Assembly: GCA_021202925.1 (NCBI GenBank)
Contig: JAJQCD010000025.1
Span: 1 to 59,343, forward strand
Direction of reading: 5' to 3'
From: Clostridiales bacterium
GTDB taxonomy: Bacteria; Bacillota; Clostridia; Lachnospirales; Lachnospiraceae
Length of the DNA: 59,343 bases
Position numbers and translations under genes: made by a program. Each line of letters opens with the position of its first letter. Positions within the stretch are counted from its first letter, which is position 1. Positions 24,580-33,161 of the stretch are shown piece by piece. The notes beneath the pieces are model-generated. The model searched no databases. It saw only the letters and a list, made by a program, of their open reading frames with translations, and had not been told where the DNA came from.

Positions 24580-24581
24580 CT

Positions 24582-25001
24582 TTGAAGATAAAATTACAGC
24601 AGGTGATTGATGCCATAGAAGAGGCTGACGATAACTGGACGGGATTCTATGACTCGCAGACCGGTGAAACAGTGTGGCTGGGTGACACGCTCCTGACCGG
24701 CGAATCCTACGAGGAACTGGAAGAATTGATAGAGACATCGGATAACCGCTTCTATCGTTTCCCCACGAAGTTTGATATACACGAGTACAGCATCATGGAG
24801 GACTTCGTGGATGACCTCCCGGTGGGAGCAATACGGAATGAGCTAATGAACGCCATTCGCGGTAGGGGTGCGTTCCGCAGATTCAAAGATGGCATCTATT
24901 ATCACGGCATTGAACAGCAGTGGTATGACTACCAGGCGGATGTTTACAAGCGTATTGCTATTCGTTGGTGCCGGGATGAAGGATTGGAGTATGAGGAATA
25001 A
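24582..25001 (+). CDS. UPF0158 family protein
   Basis: Cytosolic 139-residue protein of the UPF0158 family, recognised by 'KLQQVIDAIEEADDNWTGFYD' spread over the N-terminus, 'FPTKFDIHEYSIMEDF' and the C-terminal pattern 'AIRGRGAFRRFKD' with 'IAIRWCRDEGLEYEE'. The function is unknown; proteins of this type often sit in accessory regions. TTG at 24582 is 7 bases after GAGGAGG and gives 'MKIKLQQ'. ATG at 24576, overlapping the upstream stop, is the alternative but is too close to the ribosome site. It is co-transcribed with the interrupted small gene. Confidence 0.82.
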   Translation: MKIKLQQVIDAIEEADDNWTGFYDSQTGETVWLGDTLLTGESYEELEELIETSDNRFYRFPTKFDIHEYSIMEDFVDDLPVGAIRNELMNAIRGRGAFRRFKDGIYYHGIEQQWYDYQADVYKRIAIRWCRDEGLEYEE

Positions 25002-25087
25002 CACGGAGAACCGTTTATGAGAAACCACGATGAAGAAATACAGTAAAAAATAAGCTTTGAGGGAAGAATTGTCTGACTAGGCGCCGC

Positions 25088-25128
25088 AAAGGAAATGGCA
25101 CCTTAGGCGCGGAGGTGCTTCCTTTTTT
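25088..25128 (+). terminator. Intrinsic terminator after the UPF0158 gene
   Basis: AAGGAA and GCACCT pair with AGGTGC and TTCCTT around a GC-rich loop, followed by a run of T residues. Confidence 0.85.
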
Positions 25129-25140
25129 TGAATGCGCTGA

Positions 25141-25223
25141 AAGGAATGATGATAGGGTATTGACAAAAACCAATCAAAGGAATATACTAATGATAGAATA
25201 AAACAAAAAATCAATCATTCCTT
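25141..25223 (+). promoter_or_regulatory. Promoter and inverted-repeat operator of the toxin-antitoxin locus
   Basis: TTGACA (25160-25165) and TATACT (25183-25188) are 17 bases apart. AAGGAATGAT (25141-25150) and its exact reverse complement ATCATTCCTT (25214-25223) flank the promoter symmetrically. AATGATAG-like half elements also occur between them. Such arms suit autoregulation by the downstream HTH antitoxin; this is inferred. Confidence 0.65.
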
Positions 25224-25238
25224 ATGGAGGACAATATA

Positions 25239-25625
25239 TTGAGTATTACGATCGAAGATATTGAAAAATATCTGTCAGAGGTAAAGGAAGCGGTTAAAAA
25301 TAATCGCTACAGAATTGATAAAAATAAAAATCGACAGGCTAACATAGATTTGTTTCTGGATTATGTAATAGATGAGAACGGAGCAAAAGACATTCTGCTT
25401 AATCTGACGGCGATGGATTTTTCTGAAATATGACATAATGAGCATAAAGGATTTGAACATGAATTGCTGTATGTGTTTGGCAAGGATGTGAAACTTTTGG
25501 AGAGAACAGGCGATGAAGAAAAGACAGTTTCTCTTTATATAAAGTTTAACAAGCTGGAAAACCGTTATGTTGTGGTGATTTCATTTCATGAGCAAAGGTT
25601 TCCGCTCAGCTATTATTTTAAATAG
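25239..25625 (+). pseudogene. Toxin gene of a Panacea-type toxin-antitoxin locus, broken by in-frame TGA
   Basis: From a TTG at 25239 (GGAGG 8 bases upstream) the frame runs 64 codons to TGA at 25431-25433. It then continues, in the same frame and without another stop, for 63 codons to TAG at 25623. The second half reads as a folded-protein sequence ('HELLYVFGKDVKLLERTG', 'VSLYIKFNKLENRYVVVISF', 'FPLSYYFK'). A full-length 128-residue toxin with one nonsense change therefore fits best; CGA to TGA is the simplest event. Family assignment comes mainly from position, directly upstream of a YgiT/MqsA-like antitoxin gene. Readthrough or a sequencing error remain possible. No SECIS-like hairpin was noted. 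Confidence 0.7.
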
Positions 25626-25654
25626 CGCTATCATAAAAAATGGAGGATATCAAA

Positions 25655-26665
25655 ATGGAGGAAAGAAAAAAAACAGATTTCTGCATTGAATGCAGAAAAA
25701 ATACGGAATATTTCCTGAAGAAAAAGGGTATTTCCAAAATTGTAAAAGGAAAGACTTACCTTTTCAGTATTACTGTTGCAGTTTGCTCTGAGTGCGGAGA
25801 GGAAATGAGTCTGCCAGGGCTTATTGATAAAAATATCCAGGAAATTGATGAACAGTACCGGGCTGCAGAGAGTATCGTGACGGAAGATGACATTAAGAAG
25901 CTGATGAAGGTTTATAAGATCGGAAAAGCTCCTCTTTCGCTTGCGCTGGGATTTGGAGAAGTTACAATTTCCAGATATCTTGCAGGCCAGATTCCTTCGA
26001 AGGAATATTCAGATGTAATGAGGAAGGCTTTGTCCTCACCTGCATATATGAAAAGATGCCTGATTCAGAATAAGGATAAGATTGCAGATGCCGCATACAG
26101 AAAGGCAATGGAGGCAGTATTACAACTGGAGGGTCTTTTCTGTGTGTCTCAAAAGATGTTAAGAGTGATTTCCTATATATTTGAAAGTCTTGAAGAAGTT
26201 ACGCCGTTGATGCTTCAAAAACTTCTGTATTTTGTTCAGGGATTACATTTGGCATTATATGACAGAGCAATATTTACAGAGGATTGTGAAGCGTGGGTTC
26301 ATGGTCCGGTTTTTGCGGACGTTTATGACTTGTTCAGGGATTTTAAATATAATCCAATTGAGGATGCCAGATTTGCCATGTTTGATGGGGACACCGAATC
26401 CTTGACGGATGATGAAAAAAAGGTGATAGACCTTGTGGTAAGAACATTTGGATTGTATGGGGGAAAAGTGCTTGAAAGAATAACCCATAATGAAAAGCCA
26501 TGGAAAGAGGCCAGAAAAGGATATTCAGATACGATCCCATCACACGAAATTATTTCAAAAACCAGTATTCAGGAGTATTATAAGGAGGTAAATGAAGGAT
26601 ATAAGATTGATTCGGAAGATGGGCTGATTAAATATATTAGATACATGCGCCAGGCTATAGCTTGA
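25655..26665 (+). CDS. Antitoxin with MqsA-type zinc finger, HTH and Panacea (DUF4065) domain
   Basis: 336-residue protein in three parts. Residues 8-50 form a zinc finger with C10-x2-C13 and C44-x2-C47, as in YgiT/MqsA. Residues 75-125 form an XRE-type HTH ('KAPLSLALGFGEVTISRYLA'). Residues from about 165 to 330 form a Panacea/SocA-like domain ('TPLMLQKLLYFVQGLHLALY', 'CEAWVHGPVFADVYDLF'). Panacea domains act as the neutralising part of many toxin-antitoxin pairs. The ATG at 25655 is 8 bases after GGAGG, and the gene follows the toxin frame by 29 bases. It probably represses its own promoter (25160-25188). The gene is intact although the toxin is not. Confidence 0.87.
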   Translation: MEERKKTDFCIECRKNTEYFLKKKGISKIVKGKTYLFSITVAVCSECGEEMSLPGLIDKNIQEIDEQYRAAESIVTEDDIKKLMKVYKIGKAPLSLALGFGEVTISRYLAGQIPSKEYSDVMRKALSSPAYMKRCLIQNKDKIADAAYRKAMEAVLQLEGLFCVSQKMLRVISYIFESLEEVTPLMLQKLLYFVQGLHLALYDRAIFTEDCEAWVHGPVFADVYDLFRDFKYNPIEDARFAMFDGDTESLTDDEKKVIDLVVRTFGLYGGKVLERITHNEKPWKEARKGYSDTIPSHEIISKTSIQEYYKEVNEGYKIDSEDGLIKYIRYMRQAIA

Positions 26666-26801
26666 GTATGCGACAGCAGAAATGCTTCAGCATAGAAAAC
26701 CGGAGCCTAAAGCCCCGGATAAGTGATATAGACGAAGAGGCATCATACTGATGGAAGCCGTAAATGAATGGGGATTGAGCTTCCTTTCGTGAAAGTCGCG
26801 G

Positions 26802-26831
26802 TTGTCATTTGCATGCGGATTGTGTTATACT
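26802..26831 (+). promoter_or_regulatory. Promoter of the zinc-ribbon membrane protein gene
   Basis: TTGTCA (26802-26807) and TATACT (26826-26831) with an 18-base spacer, 41 bases before the start codon. Confidence 0.7.
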
Positions 26832-26872
26832 GTCTTTGCGCGTACGAAAGAGTTCGGCAAGGGGGTGCGCTG

Positions 26873-28081
26873 ATGGTCAGGAGAATATGCCCGATCTGTG
26901 ACCGGGTGATGAAGATGCCGCATTACTGTATGACCTGCAAAAGCTGGGTGAGGCATCCGTATGTCCGGGATGTGACGTACTATCTGAACGAGCGGCATCC
27001 GAACGTCGAGACGGAGTGTGAGTATCATGACGGCGGGCAGCAGAAGCGGCCGACGCCGGTCCGGCAGACAGGACAGATGCAGCGAACCGTCGATGCCGGG
27101 CGGGACACCCGGAATGAACAGGGAGCGAATGGAAATTCCGGGTGGGTAAGAAACGATCGGGGGCGGGCGGCATCGGAGCCGTCTAAGAGCAGGCGTCGGA
27201 CGGGGCAGGAGACTGGCAGCCCGGCAGCAATGCCGACCTTGCAGCGATCGCGTGCGGCGATGCCGGATGAAGACTGCCCGGAGACGATGCGCCAGAATGC
27301 GGAGCGTTCCCGGCAGGAGCGGGAGAGAAACCGGAACAAACAGGGTACCGGTCTGATGATTTTCTTTGTGCTGATGCTGCTGATCATTGGTCTGAATATT
27401 GTCCGGGTGATTGTTTCCGTGGGCTGGGATCTGCTGCAGGATCTGGGCGTGCAGGTGGGTTCCGGCATTGTTGCGGAGCCGGATGCGGAATGGTTCCCCA
27501 TGGAAGGCGAGGACGAATGGTCGCCGGAGCCGGATGCGGACAGTGAGTGGAGCGATACTTATACCGAATTCGAAGACTGGGAGGTCAGAGAGGATGGAGT
27601 GGCCTGCACCATGGATGGACATTTTGCCATTTCCGGTGAGAATGTGGCAGACTGGATGCGGGAACTTCTGGGTGCTTATGGACTGGTGATCGCAGACGAG
27701 AGCGATTATTCTTATAATGTCCGTTATCAGGATGACGATACCTGGTTTGCTACCTGGCGCGCTTATGATCTTGAGACAGAGGATGAGGATCGGTATCCTT
27801 ATGTGGAGATCAACTGGGACACAGCGACGGGGGAGCTGCATTCTGTTGAAATGATGCTGGAAACGACAGGGCAGTACCTGTCGATGGTGGGTGATGTTCT
27901 GGCTTATCTGAAGGAAGAAGGCGCAATCAGCATGGAGGAACAGGAACTGTTTGATGCAGCAGAATGGGCGGAGGTCGTGGATGACCGGAGTGAATATGAG
28001 GCAGTGGAAGGGTCGTTCTCCATCTGGGGAACTGCCTATGGTGAGGATTATTCGGTCATGATATCCCGGATCGCGGAGTGA
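26873..28081 (+). CDS. Zinc-ribbon membrane protein of unknown function
   Basis: 402-residue protein that I do not recognise. The N-terminus 'RICPICDRVMKMPHYCMTC' has C6-x2-C9 and C19-x2-C22, a likely cytosolic zinc ribbon. Residues about 35-155 are a polar, Arg/Gln-rich low-complexity linker. One transmembrane helix lies near 160-187 ('MIFFVLMLLIIGLNIVRVIV'). The remainder is very acidic and aromatic (for example 'DSEWSDTYTEFEDWEVREDG') and is predicted outside the cell, with a folded-looking region from about 240 to the end. GGGGG precedes the ATG at 26873. The architecture suggests a sensor or scaffold that links a cytosolic metal site to an extracytoplasmic domain, but this is a guess. 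Confidence 0.75.
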   Translation: MVRRICPICDRVMKMPHYCMTCKSWVRHPYVRDVTYYLNERHPNVETECEYHDGGQQKRPTPVRQTGQMQRTVDAGRDTRNEQGANGNSGWVRNDRGRAASEPSKSRRRTGQETGSPAAMPTLQRSRAAMPDEDCPETMRQNAERSRQERERNRNKQGTGLMIFFVLMLLIIGLNIVRVIVSVGWDLLQDLGVQVGSGIVAEPDAEWFPMEGEDEWSPEPDADSEWSDTYTEFEDWEVREDGVACTMDGHFAISGENVADWMRELLGAYGLVIADESDYSYNVRYQDDDTWFATWRAYDLETEDEDRYPYVEINWDTATGELHSVEMMLETTGQYLSMVGDVLAYLKEEGAISMEEQELFDAAEWAEVVDDRSEYEAVEGSFSIWGTAYGEDYSVMISRIAE

Positions 28082-28194
28082 GCGGATTCCGTATTCTGAC
28101 GGATCGCGTGTCCGGCGACAGGGCCGAAGAACAGCCGCAGACGGGGATGAGTTGTGCTCTGGCTCGCCTGGGGACAAGAAGGAGATAGAGATAT

Positions 28195-29061
28195 ATGAAG
28201 ATCAGAGATATTCTGGCTGGGGAAAAGCCATCGTTTTCCATCGAAGTATTTCCACCGAAGACAGAAGATAAATTTGATTCCGTGGAGCGGGCGGCGATGG
28301 AGATCACAAAGCTCGCACCGTCATTTATGAGTGTGACTTACGGGGCGGGCGGCGGAACCAGCCAGTATACGGCGGATATCGCGGAGCGAATTCTGGAAGA
28401 GGGAGTTACACCGCTGGCACACATTACCTGTGTGTCGTCTACGCGCGAGAAGGTACATTCGGTGCTCGATAATCTGAAGGCAAAGGGCATCGAGAATGTG
28501 CTGGCGCTGCGGGGGGACATCCCGAAAGATGGGAAGATGGAACACGATTACCGCTATGCGTCGGAACTGATCGCCGAGATCAAGGCGTCCGGTGATTTCT
28601 GTATTGGCGCGGCGTGCTATCCGGAGGGGCATCCGGAATCTCTGCATAAGGAAGACGACATTGGCCATCTGAAGGAGAAAGTGGAGGCCGGAGCGGATTT
28701 TGTGACGACACAGATGTTTTTTGACAATAACATTATGTATAATTTCCTTTATCGGGTGCGTGAACGCGGCATTACGGTGCCGGTGATCGCGGGTATCATG
28801 CCGATCACGGCCGCATCTCAGGTGGGGCGCAGTGTAAATATGTCGGGGTGCAGCGTGCCGCAGCGCTTTAAAGCGATGGTAGACAAATTCGGAGATAATC
28901 CGGTTGCAATGAAACAGGCCGGGATCGCGTACGCGACGGAGCAGATCGTGGATCTGCTGGCGAACCATGTGAACGGAATTCATATTTATTCCATGAACAA
29001 ACCGGATGTTGCGGCGGCGATTCTGTCCAATGTGTCTGAGCTTCTGAAAGTGGATCGCTGA
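28195..29061 (+). CDS. metF: Methylenetetrahydrofolate reductase
   Basis: FAD-dependent TIM-barrel enzyme of 288 residues that reduces methylene-THF to methyl-THF, the methyl donor for methionine synthesis. Family motifs include 'FSIEVFPPKTEDKFDSV' (catalytic Glu), 'SVTYGAGGG', 'VLALRGDIP' and 'ADFVTTQMFFDN'. AAGGAG lies upstream of the ATG. It heads a unit with the MetH reactivation-domain gene and metH, which use its product. Confidence 0.96.
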   Translation: MKIRDILAGEKPSFSIEVFPPKTEDKFDSVERAAMEITKLAPSFMSVTYGAGGGTSQYTADIAERILEEGVTPLAHITCVSSTREKVHSVLDNLKAKGIENVLALRGDIPKDGKMEHDYRYASELIAEIKASGDFCIGAACYPEGHPESLHKEDDIGHLKEKVEAGADFVTTQMFFDNNIMYNFLYRVRERGITVPVIAGIMPITAASQVGRSVNMSGCSVPQRFKAMVDKFGDNPVAMKQAGIAYATEQIVDLLANHVNGIHIYSMNKPDVAAAILSNVSELLKVDR

Positions 29062-29082
29062 GAAATCGACAGCATAAGAGTT

Positions 29083-29116
29083 TAAGGCCCCGGTGGTGTG
29101 AGCTGCCGGGGCTGCG
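29083..29116 (+). other. GC-rich hairpin after metF
   Basis: GGCCCCGG pairs with the CCGGGGC region across a loop of about 12 bases, without a U run. It may attenuate or stabilise the metF transcript rather than end it. Confidence 0.4.
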
Positions 29117-29143
29117 GTATATCGTGACGGAATTGGATGAGCT

Positions 29144-29782
29144 ATGGAATGGAATGACAGAGAGATTCTGCGTTATATGGGATATCATGGGCAGGAGCCG
29201 CCAAAGGAGCTTCGGACGCTGATGGAGACGTGCAAGCGGGAACTGGAGTGCGCGGCGACGCCGCGCGCGATCTGGAGGGAATATCCCCTGCTGATTCAGA
29301 ATCAGGAGATTGACATGGGATGTCTGCGAACGCAGAGCCGAAGCCTGGAGCGGAATCTGAGGGATTGCGAGCGGATTCTTCTCTTTGCGGCGACGCTGGG
29401 GAGCCAGGTGGATGTGTTGCTGCATCGTTACACGATTCTGCAGGTCAGCAAGGCGGTTGTCATGCAGGCGGCGTCGGTGGCAATGCTGGAGGAATTCTGC
29501 GACAGAAAGAATGAGGCGCTTCGGGAGACTTATCGGAAGGACGGCTGGTACCTGCGTCCGCGCTTCAGTCCGGGATACGGAGATTTCCCATTGGATTGTC
29601 AGCGGGGGATCGCGACCGCTCTGGAGTTGAATAAACGGATCGGGATCACGCTGACGGACAGTCTGCTGATGGCGCCGTCAAAGTCCGTGACAGCGGTGAT
29701 TGGCATAAGCCGGATTGCGCGAAGCTGCAGCATACAGGGATGTGAGAGCTGCGCGAAGACAGACTGTGAGTATCGCAGGTAG
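29144..29782 (+). CDS. Stand-alone methionine synthase reactivation-domain protein
   Basis: 212-residue protein homologous to the C-terminal AdoMet-binding activation domain of MetH, which re-methylates oxidised cobalamin. The key segment 'RPRFSPGYGDFPLDCQ' corresponds to the R-x-x-P-G-Y motif that binds AdoMet. The C-terminus carries a cysteine cluster ('SIQGCESCAKTDC') that may bind a metal or cluster. The metH gene just downstream lacks this domain, so the two products presumably act together. It sits 82 bases after metF. Confidence 0.88.
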   Translation: MEWNDREILRYMGYHGQEPPKELRTLMETCKRELECAATPRAIWREYPLLIQNQEIDMGCLRTQSRSLERNLRDCERILLFAATLGSQVDVLLHRYTILQVSKAVVMQAASVAMLEEFCDRKNEALRETYRKDGWYLRPRFSPGYGDFPLDCQRGIATALELNKRIGITLTDSLLMAPSKSVTAVIGISRIARSCSIQGCESCAKTDCEYRR

Positions 29783-29825
29783 ACTTACGAAGCGGGAAAG
29801 AACAGACAAAGGCAGGAATGGCAGG

Positions 29826-32327
29826 ATGGGAATTTTACAGGAAATAGACAGGAGAATCGTATTTTTTGACGGAGGGATGGGCAGCCTTCTGCAGACAGAA
29901 GGGCTGGGGCCGGGCGAGCTTCCGGGGACATGGAATATTCTGCATCCGGAGGTGCTGGTAAAGATTCACCGGGCTTATCTGGAGGCGGGCGCGGATATTG
30001 TGATCACGAATACCTTTGGTGTGGATTCGTTAAAATACAATGCAGACACCGGTTTCCTCCTGGAACCCGTGATCCGGGCGGCGGTCCGGAATGTAAAGGA
30101 AGCGATTCGCCTGAGTGGGAAAGAGGCATACGTCGGACTGGATATGGGGCCGACGGGCAAGCTGCTAAAGCCGCTGGGCGATCTGGCGTTTGATGATTGT
30201 TATGCGCTTTATCGCGAGATTGTGGAAATCGGCGTCAGCGAGGGCGTGGATCTGATTGTCATTGAAACCATGAGCGACAGTTATGAGACGAAAGCGGCCG
30301 TGCTGGCTGCGAAGGAGGCCAGCGACCTGCCGGTGTTTGTCACGGTGACCTTTGACGAGCGGGGGAAGCTTCTGACCGGCGGCAGCCCGGCTTCCATTGT
30401 GGCGATGTTAGAAGGGCTTGGCGTTGACGCGTTGGGAATGAACTGTGGCTTGGGACCGGTGCAGATGAAAGGGATTCTCAAGGATATCCTTGCCGTGTCA
30501 TCGCTGCCGGTGATTGTCAATCCGAATGCGGGACTGCCGCGCAGCGAGAACGGCGTGACGGTGTACGACATCGACGCGGATGAATTCGCGGCCACGGTGG
30601 CGGAGATCGTTGACATGGGCGCGCGGGTCGTTGGCGGCTGCTGCGGCACGACGCCGGATCATATCCGCAAGGTGGTCGACCTCTGCAGGGATAAGACGCC
30701 GAAGCCGATCACAAAGAAGCATCGCACAGTGGTTTCTTCGTTCGCCCAGGCGGTGGAGATTGGCAGGAGCCCGATCCTGATCGGCGAACGGATCAATCCG
30801 ACCGGCAAGTCCAAATTCAAGCAGGCGTTGCGTGACCATAATCTGGAATATATTCTGCGCGAGGGTGTGACCCAGCAGGATCACGGCGCCCATGTGCTGG
30901 ATGTGAACGTCGGTCTGCCGGAGATCGACGAACCGTCAATGATGGTGGAAGTCGTGAGAGAACTGCAGAGCATCATCGATCTGCCGCTGCAGATTGACAC
31001 ATCCGATCCGGTTGCCATGGAACAGGCGTTGCGCGTGTACAATGGCAAGGCGCTGATCAATTCCGTCAACGGCAAGGAAGAATCCATGCGAACCGTATTT
31101 CCGCTGGTGAAGAAGTACGGCGGCGTGGTGGTGGCACTGGCTCTTGATGAGGGCGGAATTCCGGATACGGCCGAAGGCCGGATCGAGGTGGCGAAAAAAA
31201 TTTACCGGACGGCGGCGGAATATGGCATTGCGCCGGAGGATATTCTGATCGATTGTCTGTGCCTGACGGTCAGTTCCGACAGCCAGGGTGCGCTGACGAC
31301 GCTGGAAACGCTGCGACGTGTGCGCGATGAGCTGCACGGGAAGACGATCCTTGGTGTGTCCAATATTTCTTTCGGGCTGCCGCAGCGCGAGATCATCAAT
31401 GCGGCCTTCTTTACGATGGCGATGCAGAGTGGTCTTTCCGCGGCGATCATCAACCCGAATTCGGAGGCGATGATGCGGGCATACTACAGCTATCGGGCGT
31501 TGATGGCGCTGGATCCACAGTGCGGCGAGTATATCAGCATCTATGGCGGACAGCAGGCTGCCTCCCTCGGGCAGAGTGCGGTTCGCACGGGTGGTTTGGA
31601 CGGTTCCGGTGCAGCCGGTACACCAGCCCCGGCGGGAAGTTCCGGGGCGGTCGGCGCTTCTTGTGTGTCTGGCGCGACGGTTTTTGACGGCAGAGACGTA
31701 GGAGCGCTTGGTGCCAGTGTGATAAAAGGACTGAAGGATCAGGCAGCGGCGATTGTCGCGGAGCTTTTAAAGAGCAGGGACGCGCTGGAGATCATCAATG
31801 AACAGATGATTCCGGCTCTGGATGTGGTGGGCAAAGGTTTTGAGAAGGGAACCATGTTTCTGCCACAGCTTCTGATGAGCGCGGAGGCGGCGAAGGCAGC
31901 CTTCGAGGTTATTAAGGACGACATGGCGGCAAGCGGTCAGACACAGGAGAAGAAGGGCGTGATCATCCTGGCTACGGTGAAAGGGGATATTCATGATATT
32001 GGGAAAAATATTGTGAAGGTCCTTCTGGAAAATTACAGCTATGACGTGATGGATCTGGGAAAGGATGTGCCGCCGGAGACGATTGTCGAGACGACGATTG
32101 AGAATCATGTAGAACTGGTGGGACTTTCCGCGCTGATGACGACTACGGTGCCAAGCATGGAGGAAACCATCCGTCAGCTGCGGACAAGCGCACCCTGGGC
32201 GAAGGTGATGGTCGGCGGCGCTGTCCTGACTCAGGATTACGCCGATACGATGGGCGCCGATCAATATTGTAAGGACGCCATGGCGTCCGTCAATTACGCA
32301 GAGAACGTATTTGGCTGGAAGAGCTGA
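29826..32327 (+). CDS. metH: Cobalamin-dependent methionine synthase lacking the activation domain
   Basis: 833-residue enzyme that moves the methyl group of methyl-THF through cobalamin to homocysteine. The domains, in order, are a homocysteine-binding barrel (zinc Cys in 'GMNCGLGP' and 'GGCCGTTP'), a pterin-binding barrel from about residue 310 ('IGERINPTGKSKFKQAL', 'DVNVGLPEIDE'), a Gly/Ala-rich linker near 575-630, a helical cap, and the B12 domain with 'GDIHDIGKNIV' (His ligand). The C-terminal activation domain of E. coli MetH is missing and is encoded separately at 29144. The ATG at 29826 gives the conserved start 'MGILQEIDRRIVFFDGGMG'. Confidence 0.95.
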   Translation: MGILQEIDRRIVFFDGGMGSLLQTEGLGPGELPGTWNILHPEVLVKIHRAYLEAGADIVITNTFGVDSLKYNADTGFLLEPVIRAAVRNVKEAIRLSGKEAYVGLDMGPTGKLLKPLGDLAFDDCYALYREIVEIGVSEGVDLIVIETMSDSYETKAAVLAAKEASDLPVFVTVTFDERGKLLTGGSPASIVAMLEGLGVDALGMNCGLGPVQMKGILKDILAVSSLPVIVNPNAGLPRSENGVTVYDIDADEFAATVAEIVDMGARVVGGCCGTTPDHIRKVVDLCRDKTPKPITKKHRTVVSSFAQAVEIGRSPILIGERINPTGKSKFKQALRDHNLEYILREGVTQQDHGAHVLDVNVGLPEIDEPSMMVEVVRELQSIIDLPLQIDTSDPVAMEQALRVYNGKALINSVNGKEESMRTVFPLVKKYGGVVVALALDEGGIPDTAEGRIEVAKKIYRTAAEYGIAPEDILIDCLCLTVSSDSQGALTTLETLRRVRDELHGKTILGVSNISFGLPQREIINAAFFTMAMQSGLSAAIINPNSEAMMRAYYSYRALMALDPQCGEYISIYGGQQAASLGQSAVRTGGLDGSGAAGTPAPAGSSGAVGASCVSGATVFDGRDVGALGASVIKGLKDQAAAIVAELLKSRDALEIINEQMIPALDVVGKGFEKGTMFLPQLLMSAEAAKAAFEVIKDDMAASGQTQEKKGVIILATVKGDIHDIGKNIVKVLLENYSYDVMDLGKDVPPETIVETTIENHVELVGLSALMTTTVPSMEETIRQLRTSAPWAKVMVGGAVLTQDYADTMGADQYCKDAMASVNYAENVFGWKS

Positions 32328-32364
32328 TACCGGATACGGGAAAGAAGACAGGAAGGGAAACAGG

Positions 32365-33102
32365 ATGAAAATTATCCAGGCAAGGGACTATGGGGACATG
32401 AGCCGTAAGGCGGCAAACGTGATTGCCGCGCAGGTGATTATGAAGCCGGATTGTGTGCTGGGGCTGGCGACGGGATCTTCTCCGGTCGGGACATATCGGC
32501 AGCTGATTGAGTGGTATGAAAAGGGAGATGTGGATTTCGGCGATGTGACAACGGTAAATCTGGATGAATATCGTGGAATTTCTGCAGAAAATGAACAGAG
32601 TTACGCCTGGTTTATGCATCACAATCTGTTCGATTATGTGAACATCAATCCGGAGCGTACCCATCTGCCGAACGGCATGAATCCGGACGCCGGGCAGGAA
32701 TGTGCCCGCTATGAGGAACTCATCTGCCAGGTCGGCGGAGTGGATCTGCAGCTTCTCGGCCTGGGACACAACGGCCACATTGGTTTTAATGAGCCGGGAG
32801 ATGTATTTGAGAAAGGGACGCATTGCGTGGATTTGCAGGAAAGCACCATCGAAGCGAACAAGCGTTTTTTTGCTTCCGCCGATGAGGTGCCGAGACAGGC
32901 CTATACCATGGGAATCCGGACGATCATGATGGCGAGAAAGATCCTGGTGATTGTCAGTGGCGAAGATAAGGCGGATATTGTGCAGAAAGCCTTTTTCGGC
33001 CCGGTTGTGCCGCGTGTTCCGGCGTCCATCCTGCAGATGCATCCGGATGTGACGGTGGTAGCGGATGCGGCGGCGCTGTCGAAGTGTGGTTCGCAAAAAT
33101 GA
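32365..33102 (+). CDS. nagB: Glucosamine-6-phosphate deaminase
   Basis: Converts glucosamine-6-phosphate to fructose-6-phosphate and ammonia, the entry of amino sugars into glycolysis. The 245-residue product has 'LGLATGSSPVGTYRQLI' (phosphate binding), 'TVNLDEYRGI' (catalytic Asp), 'GLGHNGHIGFNEPG' (His/Glu relay) and 'ATGSSP'-type loops in the expected order. GGAAGGGAAACAGG precedes the ATG. It begins only 37 bases after metH with no terminator between, and nagA follows at 59 bases, so nagBA may be carried on the methionine transcript as well as on its own. Confidence 0.95.
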   Translation: MKIIQARDYGDMSRKAANVIAAQVIMKPDCVLGLATGSSPVGTYRQLIEWYEKGDVDFGDVTTVNLDEYRGISAENEQSYAWFMHHNLFDYVNINPERTHLPNGMNPDAGQECARYEELICQVGGVDLQLLGLGHNGHIGFNEPGDVFEKGTHCVDLQESTIEANKRFFASADEVPRQAYTMGIRTIMMARKILVIVSGEDKADIVQKAFFGPVVPRVPASILQMHPDVTVVADAAALSKCGSQK

Positions 33103-33161
33103 ACCATGCAGAAACGAAGGCTGCCATCTGATGGGCAATGACCGGTGATTGGAGGCGGGCT

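Noticed and set aside
25431-25433. TGA in the toxin gene as a selenocysteine codon
   Set aside because: No SECIS-like hairpin was evident just after the codon and no selenoprotein context; a nonsense change is simpler.
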